Positions 49,701-61,019 of a stretch of 64,000 bases of DNA are shown piece after piece; positions within the stretch are counted from its first letter, which is position 1, and each line of letters begins with the position of its first letter. Below the pieces are notes generated by a model. That model was not told the origin of the DNA, ran no database searches, and saw only the letters and a list, made by a program, of their open reading frames with translations. This DNA comes from Erythrophleum ivorense. Lineage: Eukaryota > Streptophyta > Magnoliopsida > Fabales > Fabaceae. Where the stretch lies: assembly GCA_026724425.1 (NCBI GenBank), contig JAIUCV010000007.1, positions 21,605,286-21,669,285 on the forward strand, written 5' to 3'. A program made the position numbers and the translations under genes.

Positions 49701-50393
49701 GAGAACCAAATTTTTAAAAGTTTATAATAGTATCAGGGATGTAGCAAAATCTTTAGTATTGTTCCATAAATGTTCATGGGCTAAACACATCTTTTTAGGT
49801 CTAAAGTTATTTTTACCCTCTAGTAGACATTTGTAGCTTTCTAGAATGGTATAGTTTGCTAGTTTTGATTTTTTTTTAAAATTAGTTATGAATTTTTAAA
49901 GTTTATATCAGTAACTTGTGATAGTAAAATTGGACAGTTGAACCTTTGGTATTGTCAATCATGGTCCAGTAGATGTTTTCATTGCATGGAACAATTTTTA
50001 ACTATAGTTGACATTAAGAGCTTTCTACAAAGCTATCATTTGTTTGATTTTGTTTTTTCTAGAATTAATTATAATTTTCCAAAGTTGATGTCAGAAAGTT
50101 GGAACATGGAACCCGAGGCAAAATTCTGGTTTTGTATGATATGGTTCCAAACCCGAATTGAATGAGACCAAATGTGATGTTTATGACTTAAATGAATATG
50201 ATATGGATAGAAAATAAGGTTGATGAGTTCACATGGTCCCTAAAGTTATAAATCATGAATATGGTCTTCTAATCATGCAACTCTTCATAAAGGAAAACAT
50301 TGACTTCCTTGTAAATGTTACCTAATATGCTATGAATGGATTGGGATAGACCATGGGGCTATTGTGTATATGCTAAGAGGTTAAGGTATTACA
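46729..50393 (+). mobile_element. Solo LTR, 3665 bp, Tekay-like Ty3/gypsy
   Basis: It starts TGTAACATC and ends GTATTACA. Identical 5-mers AGATG flank it (46724-46728 and 50394-50398). It is collinear with 12879-17760 but lacks the nested insert there. TGTAACA... starts and LTRs of 3-4 kb are typical of Tekay/Del chromoviruses. No internal region is present. Open frames within it (47536-47772, 48348-48545, 49938-50165) show no family signature. Confidence 0.85.
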
Positions 50394-50905
50394 AGATGGA
50401 TCTACTATACCAATGTGTTGCTATGTCACAGTACCTCCATTTAACACAGATGATATTAAAGCACCAATACCATGACGATTTTGTTCATCAAGGTCAATAA
50501 TAGGCAAGTGGGCTAACAAGTGCGCAAATCATTATGAAGCACTGTTCCCCAAGAGCCAGTAAAATATTCATTTGGCCTTGACTCACCCTCTCATAATAGT
50601 TACGATAGTTCATTTGTGGAGGGTCTTGAATGCTCAACCTATAGAGGTTATCAGCAATATTAACTTGGAAAAAAAATTACGCTAGTAAAATAAAGATATA
50701 TGATATATTAAGAAAATAAAAATAGTAAAAATGACAAAGTAAACAGTGTACCACAAAACTAGTAGCACCACTAGTGGGGTAGATCTAAAGACAAGTATAA
50801 GTCCAATACCATCGCATATCCTTAGAAGTACGATCCACGGGTACTGAAGCTATGGGCGTCTGAAGTAAGGCATTTTACCATGCATTCCATGCCTCAACAA
50901 AGTAG
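50394..50905 (-). pseudogene. PMD-gene relic, middle part with one intron
   Basis: The minus-strand frame reads NALLQTPIASVPVDRTSKDM (about 50890-50820). After a GT...AG intron of 88 bases (50751-50664), the next exon reads IADNLYRLSIQDPPQMNYRN then YYERVSQGQMNILLALGEQ (about 50660-50545). A frameshift then leads to NRHGIGALISSVLNGGTVT and IGIVD, where the solo LTR cuts it. Stops are present. Assignment to the PMD gene is from position and strand; I do not recognise this segment on its own. Confidence 0.4.
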
Positions 50906-51839
50906 AAAGGAAAAGATATACTTCAATATTTTCACAAAATTACAATGAAATGTCAAATTTCATTAATATATTTATCTGTTGCAAATATAGCCATCATACA
51001 TCAATGGACAGAGAATAATATTGTATGAACTACAAAATTAGAACATTACCGTCTAGAAAAAAAAAACAAAATTTAGGTTTTGGTTTCTGAACATATCTTA
51101 AAGCATAAGAGCATGCATAATCTATACACTTAATACAATGAAGCACCTTTAAATTGGTTAAAGCTTAGTATTAATCTATGATGTTGGTAACATATTGATT
51201 TAGCATATATGAAGTTTTCAATTTAGAAAGCTGCAGACGCACTTTCATTTGTCCTTTACTGTTATTTTCAATATGGTAGGAGGCAAGTAAAGCAAAAAGG
51301 GGAAGAGTAAAATAAAGAAAGCAAAGTTCAAGATTCACACAATTTTCACTTTCTAGAACATTTTCATAAGACTAGAATTTAATATCATCTTAATACAGAC
51401 ATGTAGTTTGATTTTGGTTTGGTTTCACATCATTTAGAATCAATTTTAAAGTAAAAGGAAAAGAGATATGTTGTATGTGAGGTGAGGTGATGTGTAAGGA
51501 TGTTAGATGTTAGGTTGCTTGGGAGAATCAATAGTAGAAAACTAATTTTGCAAAACACATAAGGAGAGCACAACATATAAAAAGAAAGCAAGAGAAATAG
51601 AAGTGGAAATTAATACCTTGAGATAGTTGCCACGAGGGAGGTTTGTCAAAGAGAGAGAGTGATAGGGGACTTGGATGTCATCAGTGGTGGTAGAGCACTT
51701 GGACGAAGGCGAAAGTGCAAGGTTTGCCTAAGGAAAAGAAGATGAAGTTGCACCTAGATGGAGATCTCCCCAAAACAAAATAAGACATTGGGTTTCAAGT
51801 TTTATAGAAAACCTTAGTTCATTAAAATATTCTTGTTGA
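50906..51839. other. Intergenic or intronic DNA, nothing recognised
   Basis: No coding segment supports a missing PMD exon here, although the PMD core would be expected to continue between 52581 and 50905. Part of the domain is therefore probably deleted. Confidence 0.4.
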
Positions 51840-52579
51840 ATTTTCTCATGAAAAAATTCTACAAGAAAAATAAATATATTTTTTTAATTTTTAATTTCTT
51901 TTCACATGAAATATGACAATGAGAAAATAAAAAAAATAAACATGTTCATTTCTCACCATAATTTTTTGAGAGAATTCTCATGGAATTATTTCGTAAGAAA
52001 TTTTTTTAAAAAATTTCATTTCTCATGGTTATTTTCCATGAGAATGGAAAAAAATTTGATACTTTTTTTAATGAAAAAGACCATGAGAATCATTTTCATT
52101 TTCCTTTTGAAATATGAATTTTTTTTTTGAAAATTCTCATGGTAGTTCTTATTGAAAAATATGGTGAGAAAACAAAAAATTAGACAAAATTTTGTATTCT
52201 CATGATAAATTATTGTGAGAATAAAAGAGTTACCAAAATTTTGGCTTCTCACAGTAACTTACTGCAAGAACCAAATGCTTTTCTATTCTCATGATATTTT
52301 ACAGTAAGAATAATGATAGAATTTTAAACAATTTATCTTGTTTCTCACAAAGAAAAATTCCACAAGGACTCTTCTCGCCATATCGCGGCACCTATGTCAC
52401 AATATTTTTGTCCAATTTCTCTCAGATTGTTCTCACAAAAAATTAATTGTGAGAATTTTCTGTGAGAGTATGATGAATATTGTGAATAATGACAATTTTC
52501 GCGAGAATTTTTGTGACAATTTCTCTCTACATTGGTTCTATGAAAATTTTTTATGAGAAAATCTCTTATTTCTTATAGT
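51840..52579 (-). mobile_element. CACTA-like end with TTCTCATG subterminal repeats
   Basis: On the minus strand the right end reads CACTATAAGAAAT (52579-52567), resembling a CACTA terminal repeat. Inside, about a dozen TTCTCATG, CATGAGAA or TCTCACA variants occur in both orientations (e.g. 52022, 52036, 52080, 52132, 52196, 52208, 52290, 52430, 52450). Such bidirectional subterminal arrays are transposase-binding sites in CACTA elements. It abuts the PMD relic at 52581. The left end was not found. Confidence 0.5.
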
Positions 52580-52580
52580 G

Positions 52581-52845
52581 TAAGTAGATCAAGTACACCT
52601 TATGACTAAACATATCTAGTATAAAAAAACCACCAATTAATCTTATTATGTATGCACGTGTAAAACGTTACACTTCTGCATCATCTAGTAGGTGATTTAA
52701 GTGCTCAACCAGCCAACTAATTATGACTTTTTGCCTAAAGATTTTATCTTTTGGTAGTGTTATTCTAAGTAGCTATTCACAAGTGTCTCTCCGAATGTGG
52801 TTTGTACAAGCAGTGATAGGGATCCCCATGCAGGGTAGACCCAAC
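52581..52845 (-). pseudogene. Plant mobile domain (PMD) gene relic, N-terminal part
   Basis: Minus-strand translation in a single frame gives GLPCMGIPITACTNHI, then CE(stop)LLRI, then KVIISWLVEHLNHLLDDAEV, then after one more stop RFTRAYIIRLIGGFFILDMF and HKVYLIYL. The pattern GLP.TG....CE.LLG..P....(I)K.SWL...F..L..DA....RY.RAYIL.LIGG.LF.D.S...V.L.YL is the PMD signature of MAIN-like and 'phosphatase 7 long form' proteins, linked to transcriptional silencing or carried by Mutator-type transposons. Two in-frame stops (at the CE and AEV positions) make it a pseudogene. The element at 51840-52579 ends one base beyond it. Confidence 0.7.
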
Positions 52846-52859
52846 TATATATTATTACA

Positions 52860-55555
52860 TACAAAAAAAATGTTTAACAAACATAACAATAATCATTAAA
52901 ATAACAAAATAAATATTACAAAAAACTAGGTGCCAACAATATAAATACAAACATATTTACATATTTGCTTTAATAAAATAAATATTATTGCAAATTGCAA
53001 AATGATAACATATTTAAAAAAAATTCAAATAAAATAAATTTGATAAAAAATTAACTCCTGCATATAATTTACTTAACACATATATATATATATAATAAGT
53101 AAAAATAATAAATGCAGCATAAAAAAATTTAACTACATAAAAAATAAATATGTTGATAAAAAATATTTGTAATATAAATTAATTCAACTTATCTTAAAAC
53201 GATCAAATAAAAAATAAATTAAAAAAAATTTTATAAAATATAATTAGTCAATGAAAAACATTGACTTTTTGTTATAAAAATGAAATAAAGAGAAGACTAT
53301 GGATAAATAAATACAAAATTGAGAGAGCTGCAAATGCAAAACTAAGAAAGAGAGCCATAGATTAAAAAAAATGGAAGAAAAGAGCTCTTATATATAGAGA
53401 TGGGCAAAGACGAACATCACGCAAGAGCCTAGACAAACCTATTTTAGTAGGCCTATTGTGATAAGCTTGTCATGTCAAGATAGGCTTGTTGAGGCCTGTC
53501 ATAACAAGCCTATCAAGGCTTGTCTGATTCAACAATTTTTTTTAAAAAAAATATATATTATTGAAGTCACAAGTATCTGTTCCGATTTTTATTTACAAAT
53601 TTAAAAAAAATATATTGAAAGTCAAAATCATTCATCGTGATTTTCTACAATCTATGGGATATTAAGGTAATATTTTTGGTCAAAACGGATTCGAATCAAA
53701 TTTAAACAAAATAACTGGACATCCTTATTTAGGATCCTTATTTCAAGACATCCTGATTCATCGGGGGCTTGTTTGGTTTGCTCAGAAAAAATGAAAAAAA
53801 AAATAAAAAAATTGGTGAAATTTTATTTTTGCTCATATAATTATTATTTAATATTATCTATTAATTATTATTTAATTATTAAAAATAAAAATATTATAGA
53901 TATTTTTTATTTTTAATTTTTTTATTTTTAATTTTTAATTTTTTACGTGGAAAGAGAGAAGAGGAGCTCCAAAAAGAGTTGTTGTAGAGAGCAGAAATTT
54001 GATGCAGAAAGAACAGAGCCTATCATGTCTAAGAAGGAATGAAGCATCAGTCCATGGCGGTCCATGGCTACGGGGGAGACACGTGTTTTGCAAAGAAAAA
54101 ATCTAAGGGGTCTGAGAATAATTATAGAAGAGTGCAAGGCTAGAGAACAAAATTGAAAATTGTAGCTTCGTCCTTTTTGCGACAACATGCACAGGAAGAA
54201 AGAGACAAGATGGGAAAAATAAAATGAAACCAGACAGTGAGGATAAGATGGCAAAGGTGGCCTCATTAGGTTTTCAACAATGGGTCTTTAATTTGCCACT
54301 CTATTGTAGCAACCACTTAATCTATAGTTAATTTTGAATCTTATTTCTATTTCATTAAATTTTTTTCCTTACACTCAATTTATTTGAATTAATTCATGAT
54401 TACAACAATTATTATTATTATTATTAATCTGAATTATCAAATGGTCAATTGTAATGCAGATTACAACTAAATTTATCAATTTTAATTCATTTCTTTGTTA
54501 TTTCAAATTGTTGATTTATTGGGTTATTATTACACTTAATTTATTGAAATTCCATGGTGAAAATACATCCTTTTGAACATTTTAATGAATTTTTTTTAAT
54601 GTATTCTCACGATATTATTAAGAAAAATTGCCATGCAGTGTACTAAATTGCATCTAATTTGATGGATTACATAAATTGTCCTTAATTTTCAATAATGAAT
54701 ATTTATATTTTAATTTTGAGAATTTTGGGACTTTGAGATATATGACTATGCAGAAATCTTTATTGTTGTGACATAGATGGTTGAGTAATATTTAAGAGAA
54801 AGAGTTAAAAGGTTAATTAACTATATCTATTTCTTGATTTTGGGATATAGGAACATGTATAAATTAACTATTCCAAGGAAATTTTAACAAAAAAAAAAAA
54901 GACCAAAAAAACAAATAAAAAATCAAAATCAAACAAATTAACAACTCAAGGCAAGAATCATTTGGAAATAACACATAAATATCAGTGGGCTTGTTCATCT
55001 ATCTTGTGGCAAAAGATATTTTATCAATTTTATTCATAATTTTTATCATTATGGCTATGTTTTCTTTAAAGAATAATGTGTTACTTTGGCATATTGTGAA
55101 ATTAATCAAATTGAAGTTGAGAAATAATTGACAAAATTCTCATATAGCTTTGGATTATTGCCTGCTGTAAAACAAACGCATTGATTTAAATAAAAGTAAT
55201 ATTCACCTCATTTACATTTAACAATAATAAATTCTAACAAATTACAAGGCTCAAATATTTAAGTAAAAGTTTCAACCCTCATGCCTCTTCTTGAAGTTTA
55301 TTACATGCATTAAAAGCTGATTCTCTTTCCTTTAAACTTATCTTGCCAATTGCTGTATTACTTTACAAATTGATGCTCTTGACCCAACAAGTTTGAATTA
55401 ATTCTTGCATTGCTTTCTTGATTTTTTTAACTCTAGCTCAAGTTATTTGCCCATTCGAAACATGCAAAGCATCCTTGAATTGAATGCTTGTCCACCATGA
55501 TACTCATTGAGTTCCGTATGTTTCTCCTTGGAGGAGCTTTGAAATGCATTAATGG
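52860..55555. other. AT-rich non-coding DNA with small repeat
   Basis: 53410-53530 carries repeated AGGCTTGT or AAGCCTAT motifs like a hAT-type MITE, similar to 11640-11760. The minus frame at 53943-54266 (107 codons) has no recognisable domain. The remainder is AT-rich. Confidence 0.4.
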
Positions 55556-56728
55556 CTAGGAAGGGTCACTACGTACTATGGATCCATTGCTTCTCCTTTG
55601 TGGAGTTTGCCTTTCTTGCTTTCTTTCTTGTAGGACTTCTTGTAGCTGCATGTATGGCTGTAAAAAATCTTTTGTACAAATTATGAGAAAAGATATTGCT
55701 ATTTCTTTTAGTGTGATCTTTTCTACACATTCTTCCTTCATTTTTTTTTTTAATTTTTTCTCCTTCTTTCTTTTGAACGTTGCCTTGCGCGCTGATCTTA
55801 GAATGATATGCTCCGTTTCTTAAGGCCTCGGCAATCGGGAATGGTCTTTCCTAATCAGGTATCAACTTTTCCTAATCGGGCCTTAGCTTTTCCTCATGCT
55901 TCTAGCTTGTTAGATCGTTAATTTTAGACGTGAAGTGAAGGTGTAGTTATTCTAAGGTTTTGGTTTGTAAACGAGGTTGAGGACTCTATCATCTTCGTTC
56001 ATTTTTAGAGAGGTATATAAACCACTTATATTACTGGTCTGTTATGAGGTTAGCAACGTAGCTTTCCATTAATCATGGTGAAATGTGCTGCTTTGCGGAT
56101 TATCTCTTGTGCTCGTCCGAGGTCATTCGAGAGGCAGGTCTTAGTGTTTTTTTCCTTTACTTCGTAGCTGACCTCAGCAGACTCGACCTGTTTCAAGCAG
56201 ATTCGAAGTATGCCGAGCTTTCTTTTCACATTTTACCACGTGCGCTCCCCTGGTCTCACGTGCCCCTTGTTTGGAGCTTTATTGATGGCCATACCTTCCC
56301 TAAAGTAGTTGTTTGTGCTACATGAGGTTGCATTATGACTATATTGATTACTCCTGTCGATGTGTTCAGAGATTTGGCACCTCGGCGTAGGTGACTATCA
56401 TGACTTGGTTGGCAGGGTTATTCACTGATAGTGGACTGAGGGTGTTGCCTCCTTGTGGCAGTTTAGCTACGTTGCCTGTCTCTACCATGTTGGTGACGTT
56501 TCCCTGCCATCTTGGCTTTGGCTAGGTTTTGGCTTCTCGTGGTCTGGTAGTATTGGGCGTCACGTTCGTCGTTTGATGCAGTAGCAAGAGGTAGTGTCCT
56601 TGGGAATGGACTTTACCTTGTGCCCTCATGCTTTGATTTGTTCTGGTTATTGGAACGATTCTCCTTGTCTTGGCCATGATTCTTTGACTATCGATAGGGT
56701 AAGCCCCCCATTTGGCGCGCCAGATATT
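55556..56728 (-). pseudogene. Putative Ty3/gypsy 5' internal region
   Basis: GC content rises clearly against both flanks. At its right edge the minus strand reads ATCTGGCGCGCCAAATGGGG (TGGCGCGCCA at 56714-56723), resembling the TGGCGCC...GGGG primer-binding region of plant Tat-type gypsy elements. It lies directly after a CA-ending LTR-like segment. From about 56674 the minus strand offers MAKTRRIVPITRTNQSM, an arginine-rich start like gag of that group. No capsid or zinc-knuckle signature is secure. Plus frames at 55578-55823 and 56083-56325 look like shadows. Confidence 0.4.
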
Positions 56729-57010
56729 GTTGATCCATAATAGCTATAAACAAGGAAAAGGTGGCTTGAAAGGGAGAGAAAGTTATATTGCTCGAAGATA
56801 AAGGTGTTTCAGCAAAAGGGCCAGAGTTAAAAGAAGGTTACGAAAGTATCGCTATGAATTAGAAGTGTTATTTTTTCTTTTTCCTTGGGGGGTGTTTATA
56901 AAAAGAAAAGAAGGTAAGTTAATTATAACTTTAATTAAGTTGGCATGTCTAAGTTGTATTGTTAAAGGAACTTGTCATCGGTGGAGCCACACTATTTGGA
57001 GCAACTTGCT
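56729..57010 (-). repeat. Possible 5' LTR of the same gypsy element
   Basis: The minus strand ends ...GGATCAACA at 56729, immediately before the proposed primer site. A TATAAA box (minus, about 56895-56903) precedes it by about 170 bases. The outer boundary and a target duplication are not identified. Confidence 0.35.
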
Positions 57011-58844
57011 ACCTTAGTATATTATATATAGCTTGATGAGATTTAAAAGTTTTGTGACTCTAAATTTTTGAATCTTAATAATGTGAATTGGTCCGTTTAA
57101 ACATATGAGGATAGGTCCTATAAATTCTTTATAACAATTTCCTTTTTTGAATTTGGGAATTGTAAACAACCAAATCAAAAGCAAACAACCAAATATATAT
57201 ATATATAGACGCACAAAGTTCGGGATCAGTATTAAGGATGTGAACTCGTCATCAAGTGACCTTCCTATGGTTAACATACTCTCATTTCCTGAGGTTACAT
57301 TCCCTCCAAGGCAAGAGATTATATGAATATGTAAACAAACGACAGACAGGAAATCCGGGACCAGATTTAAGGATGTGAACTCAACATCAGGTCACTATCT
57401 TCATGTGGTCACATTCTTTCATTTCCAAATGCAAATATTTAATTCTGCCCATTTCACACGGCAATGATTAATGAAATAATGTACTTAATTTATAGTGACA
57501 GCATCTAACGAGAACTGCTTTTGAGTGAACGACACAGTACTACTAATATGATTGTTACTGGTGGAAGTCACTTCAGGGATCCCTTCAAATAACCCGTCTT
57601 ACAAGTCAGAGATAACACACTATTTCAATTATTTTTACTTTATTTTTAATTATAAAATAATAACTATTAATTTTGAACTAAAATTAAAAAATTGAATATC
57701 TTGCCCGAAATCTTAAATTTTAATATTTCGTGTTGTTATATATAAAAAAGTTCTATTACAAAATATTGTCATTATACATGATTAATTTTAATGTTATGTA
57801 CGTGAGCAATGTGAGAAATCAAATTAAACAGGAGAGTAGAGTGACAATGCCATAGGCCATGGCACGTACATGATGTTTAAGCTGAAATAATAATAATAAT
57901 AAATAACTTATATAATATACTTCATATAAATAAATTTCATAACTGATATAGAAGTTAAAATTCATACAAAGTGATTAAAATATTGTAAATAAAGAATAAA
58001 AAATATCAATATAAAAGACAAAGTCAATTTACACATAAAGTGATAAATTTTCTCTTGTTTAAAAAAAAATCAAAAGCGGATTTTGAAGCCAGCAAAATCA
58101 AATCAAACATTAGACTGATGGGAAAGTTGAGTCGCTGATTCAATTATTGTTTCATCGGCTCTACCAATTGAACCAATTATTTTCATAAAAAATTTACCTA
58201 TATTTCAAATATAATTGTGAGAATCTTAAATCGAATAATAAGAAATAAACATTTATAATTTTCTTGTTGAAATAAAATGCGAATAAAAGCTGTACCCATC
58301 CTTTAAACTGTATATTTGGGATTAAAATTTTTCACCATCAGCGTCATTGATAAAATAAGACAATTACATCTATCCACTTGATGTATCACATCCACTAATT
58401 TTCACAACTGCATAAAATTTTTTAACCAAAGAAAAGAAAAACTACAATAATTCCAATTCAAAAAGCGAGGGGCTGCAGCCCATGTGAGAGAAGAAGAGCG
58501 CAAAAGAGAGAACTCCCGGAGGTGTGGACTATAAATTGAATTAGTAATATAATAGTAGTCAACTTAAAATGCTTTTTATACATGATTTAATATGTTTATT
58601 TTTAAATTTTAATATATTTTGGAAATTAATTTATATTATCCTATTATGATAAATTAATATGTAAATGTAAAATAATAAAAAATAGTTATCAATGCATATA
58701 AAATAATAATTGAAAATTAATCTTTTGAAAAGAAAATCTATACCAAATAGATTCAATTATTTTGGATTTCGAGTTCAACCTTCAAATTGAATCAAATCAA
58801 TTTAGCTCCATTATAAAAAAAAAACAAATTGACTACAAAACCAA
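57011..58844. other. Intergenic DNA with imperfect direct repeat
   Basis: 57219-57290 and 57353-57425 share CGGGATCAG.ATTAAGGATGTGAACTC and following bases in direct orientation. Nothing coding was recognised. Confidence 0.5.
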
Positions 58845-58849
58845 ATGGA

Positions 58850-59602
58850 TGTAGGTTGCAACAAACAAAACTATTAGTATAAATTGATTCGAGTCGTACC
58901 TAAGGACATTGTTCTTAAGAGTTTTTCCGCCACAAGTTGACAACTCCCCAGGATTAAATGGATCATTCCTATAATAAAGGAACAGAACAACAAAAACTGA
59001 AGAACTTAGAAGAGCAAAGGGAGAGGAGAGGAGAGAGCTCCAAAGATATTCGAGAGTTCGATGTGCTATGAACTGCACCACGCACTGTCTTTTATAGGCC
59101 AAAGACAGAAACAAGAAACATTGGGCAATTAAAAATAATTAATAACGATTTAATCATGGTTTAATAAAAATCCATTTTGAACTTTGGGATTAAAAGTGGT
59201 GGCCGTTTCTGAACGTTAAGATTAAATCTAGTTAATAAAAAATTAAAGCGGATAAACTTAAATTTTCAATGTTCAGAAAATTAATAAATTCATTATCCCA
59301 ATTTCAAGACTGCTGAAAACAAGGGTTTTTTGGTAAGCCTATTTATAAAATATTTTTGTAAAATACAAAAATAGTTGCAACAAAAAAATGCCCTAGTATC
59401 GCGTCTAATTCGTGCGCAGGAGCAAAAAACAAAGATTTTCAACTGCGTTATCCCTATGTTAGATTGTTGTTGTGCGCATGAGCCCACTTCTCTTCTTGGC
59501 TCATTTACTTGCCTAATATCACATCTTATTATATATATATATTAAGTTTCTCTTTGTTTCAGGCAATGTGGGACTTAGACTTTTGACACACCTATTCCAA
59601 CA
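58850..59602 (-). mobile_element. Solo LTR, 753 bp, upstream of chitinase
   Basis: On the minus strand it starts TGTTGGAATAGGTGTG...AGTCCCACATTG and ends ...CCTACA. Identical flanking 5-mers ATGGA lie at 58845-58849 and 59603-59607. A minus-strand TATAAAAG is at 59096-59089. No internal region is present. The AAGTCCCACATTG block near the LTR start is common in plant LTR retrotransposons; the superfamily is not assigned. Confidence 0.8.
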
Positions 59603-59654
59603 ATGGATTGATACGAAGAATAACTAACTAGTTTTATAATCAAACTCACGGAAT

Positions 59655-59865
59655 CAATCCAGTTACGTGGTTTGAGGTAACTGAATTAAACCAATTGAAT
59701 CAAAATTATTTAATATAAACAGGTTTGCACTAAAGCAAGTATGAGCGTCCAACTCATTTGAATTTCAAATATAATCGGTTCATTATGGGCACCAAACTCA
59801 TTTCTCTCCCTCAAATTCTAGTCCTCCTAATTTCCCTTGCATTAGTTATCATTATTATAAGATGA
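59655..59865 (+). pseudogene. Truncated chitinase duplicate: promoter and signal peptide
   Basis: 59655-59850 aligns with 60879-61080, the promoter, 5' UTR and first codons of the intact chitinase: same TATA neighbourhood (TATAAACA at 59715-59722), same AAAGCAAGT.TGAG block and same GGTTCATTATGGGCACCAAACTC start. From the ATG at 59785 it encodes 26 residues (MGTKLISLPQILVLLISLAL then VIIIIR) and stops at 59863. This matches the hydrophobic secretion signal of the chitinase and nothing more. No mature-protein sequence follows. It is a broken tandem duplicate next to a solo LTR. Confidence 0.8.
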
Positions 59866-60878
59866 AGTATGGCAACAATTTTTGGATTGAATATGATGAG
59901 GAATATTCAAAGAATATAGGGAGAAGGACCTTCTCGAAGGATATGCAGGGACTTAAATGTAGGGTTAAGGGATCATTTAACGTTAGAGTATAATTTTAGA
60001 AGTAGATATGGGTAAAATGTAATTTTGAACCGTGTGAAATTGTCAATCAAAACGTTAAACCGTGTGAAAAGACACGATTTTGAGGCATACAACGAGAGAG
60101 CTCACTCTTGATTAAATCTTTTCGAGGTTTGTGTAAATTAATATTTTTTAATATATTCAAAATTTTGAAATCATACAACATAAAGATTGAAGAAATTATA
60201 TTTAAAAAGTTTGAGTTACAAATATTTATATTGAATGGTTTAAAATTTTTAAAATTATTTTAAAAAAATTTAAGGATTAAAAATTTTAATTTAAAGTCTC
60301 AAACTATAATTTTTTATTTAATTTAAAATTTTAATTTTTAATTTTTTAAAATAATTTCAAATTTTAAAATTTTTTAATATAAACATATTTAGTTTAAAAT
60401 ATAATTTTTTCATAAAAATTCCCAACCTTAGCATTACCTTTTGTTTCGGGAATTGTGATGTTACGCTCTGAAATTTGGCTTGTGTAGCCAAGCGTCTTCG
60501 AAGCTTTTGGGAAACACGATTCTGCCAAGACCCAAACAACTGTCAGTGAACCTGGAAATTTTGTCTGAATTTTGAAGGCGATAAACCAAAAGGCAGAATT
60601 GAACTCATTTCGACGATGAATTGTAGTACCCGATCTTACAAGTTAGAAATAACTGAACTATATGGGACGAAATTCTAAAGGTCGTCGTTGAATTGTAATA
60701 TGAAATCAAAGCATATATTAAAATTTAGACTAATTAGCATTTTAATCCTTTTTAACTTATTTGCTTTAATTTCTTCCCTTAACATTTTTTTTTCTTTAAT
60801 TTAATTTTTTTAATTTTCAATTTATAACACATTCATTCTTTTCCTTTACATTTACCAAAACATTTAATAGATATTTAA
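59866..60878. other. Intergenic DNA between chitinase duplicates
   Basis: AT-rich, with symmetrical AATTTTAAAATTTT-type low complexity at 60230-60400. No gene was found; the minus frame at 60357-60539 is unsupported. Confidence 0.5.
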
Positions 60879-60948
60879 CGTGGCATTCTTTTCCTATTTT
60901 TGTCATGTGAAGTATTTGAATTAAATCCATTAAATCAAAACTATCTAT

Positions 60949-60956
60949 TATAAATA
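60949..60956 (+). promoter_or_regulatory. TATA box of chitinase gene
   Basis: TATAAATA lies 63 bases before the start codon, a spacing that fits a transcription start near 60980. The block is conserved in the truncated upstream duplicate (59715-59722). Confidence 0.75.
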
Positions 60957-61019
60957 GGTCTGAGCTAAAGCAAGTGTGAGTATCCAGCTCAATAGAACTT
61001 CAAACCTGACTGGTTCATT

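Noticed and set aside
53943..54266. 107-codon minus frame
   Set aside because: Low-complexity hydrophobic/serine composition, no motif, no promoter or poly(A) context.
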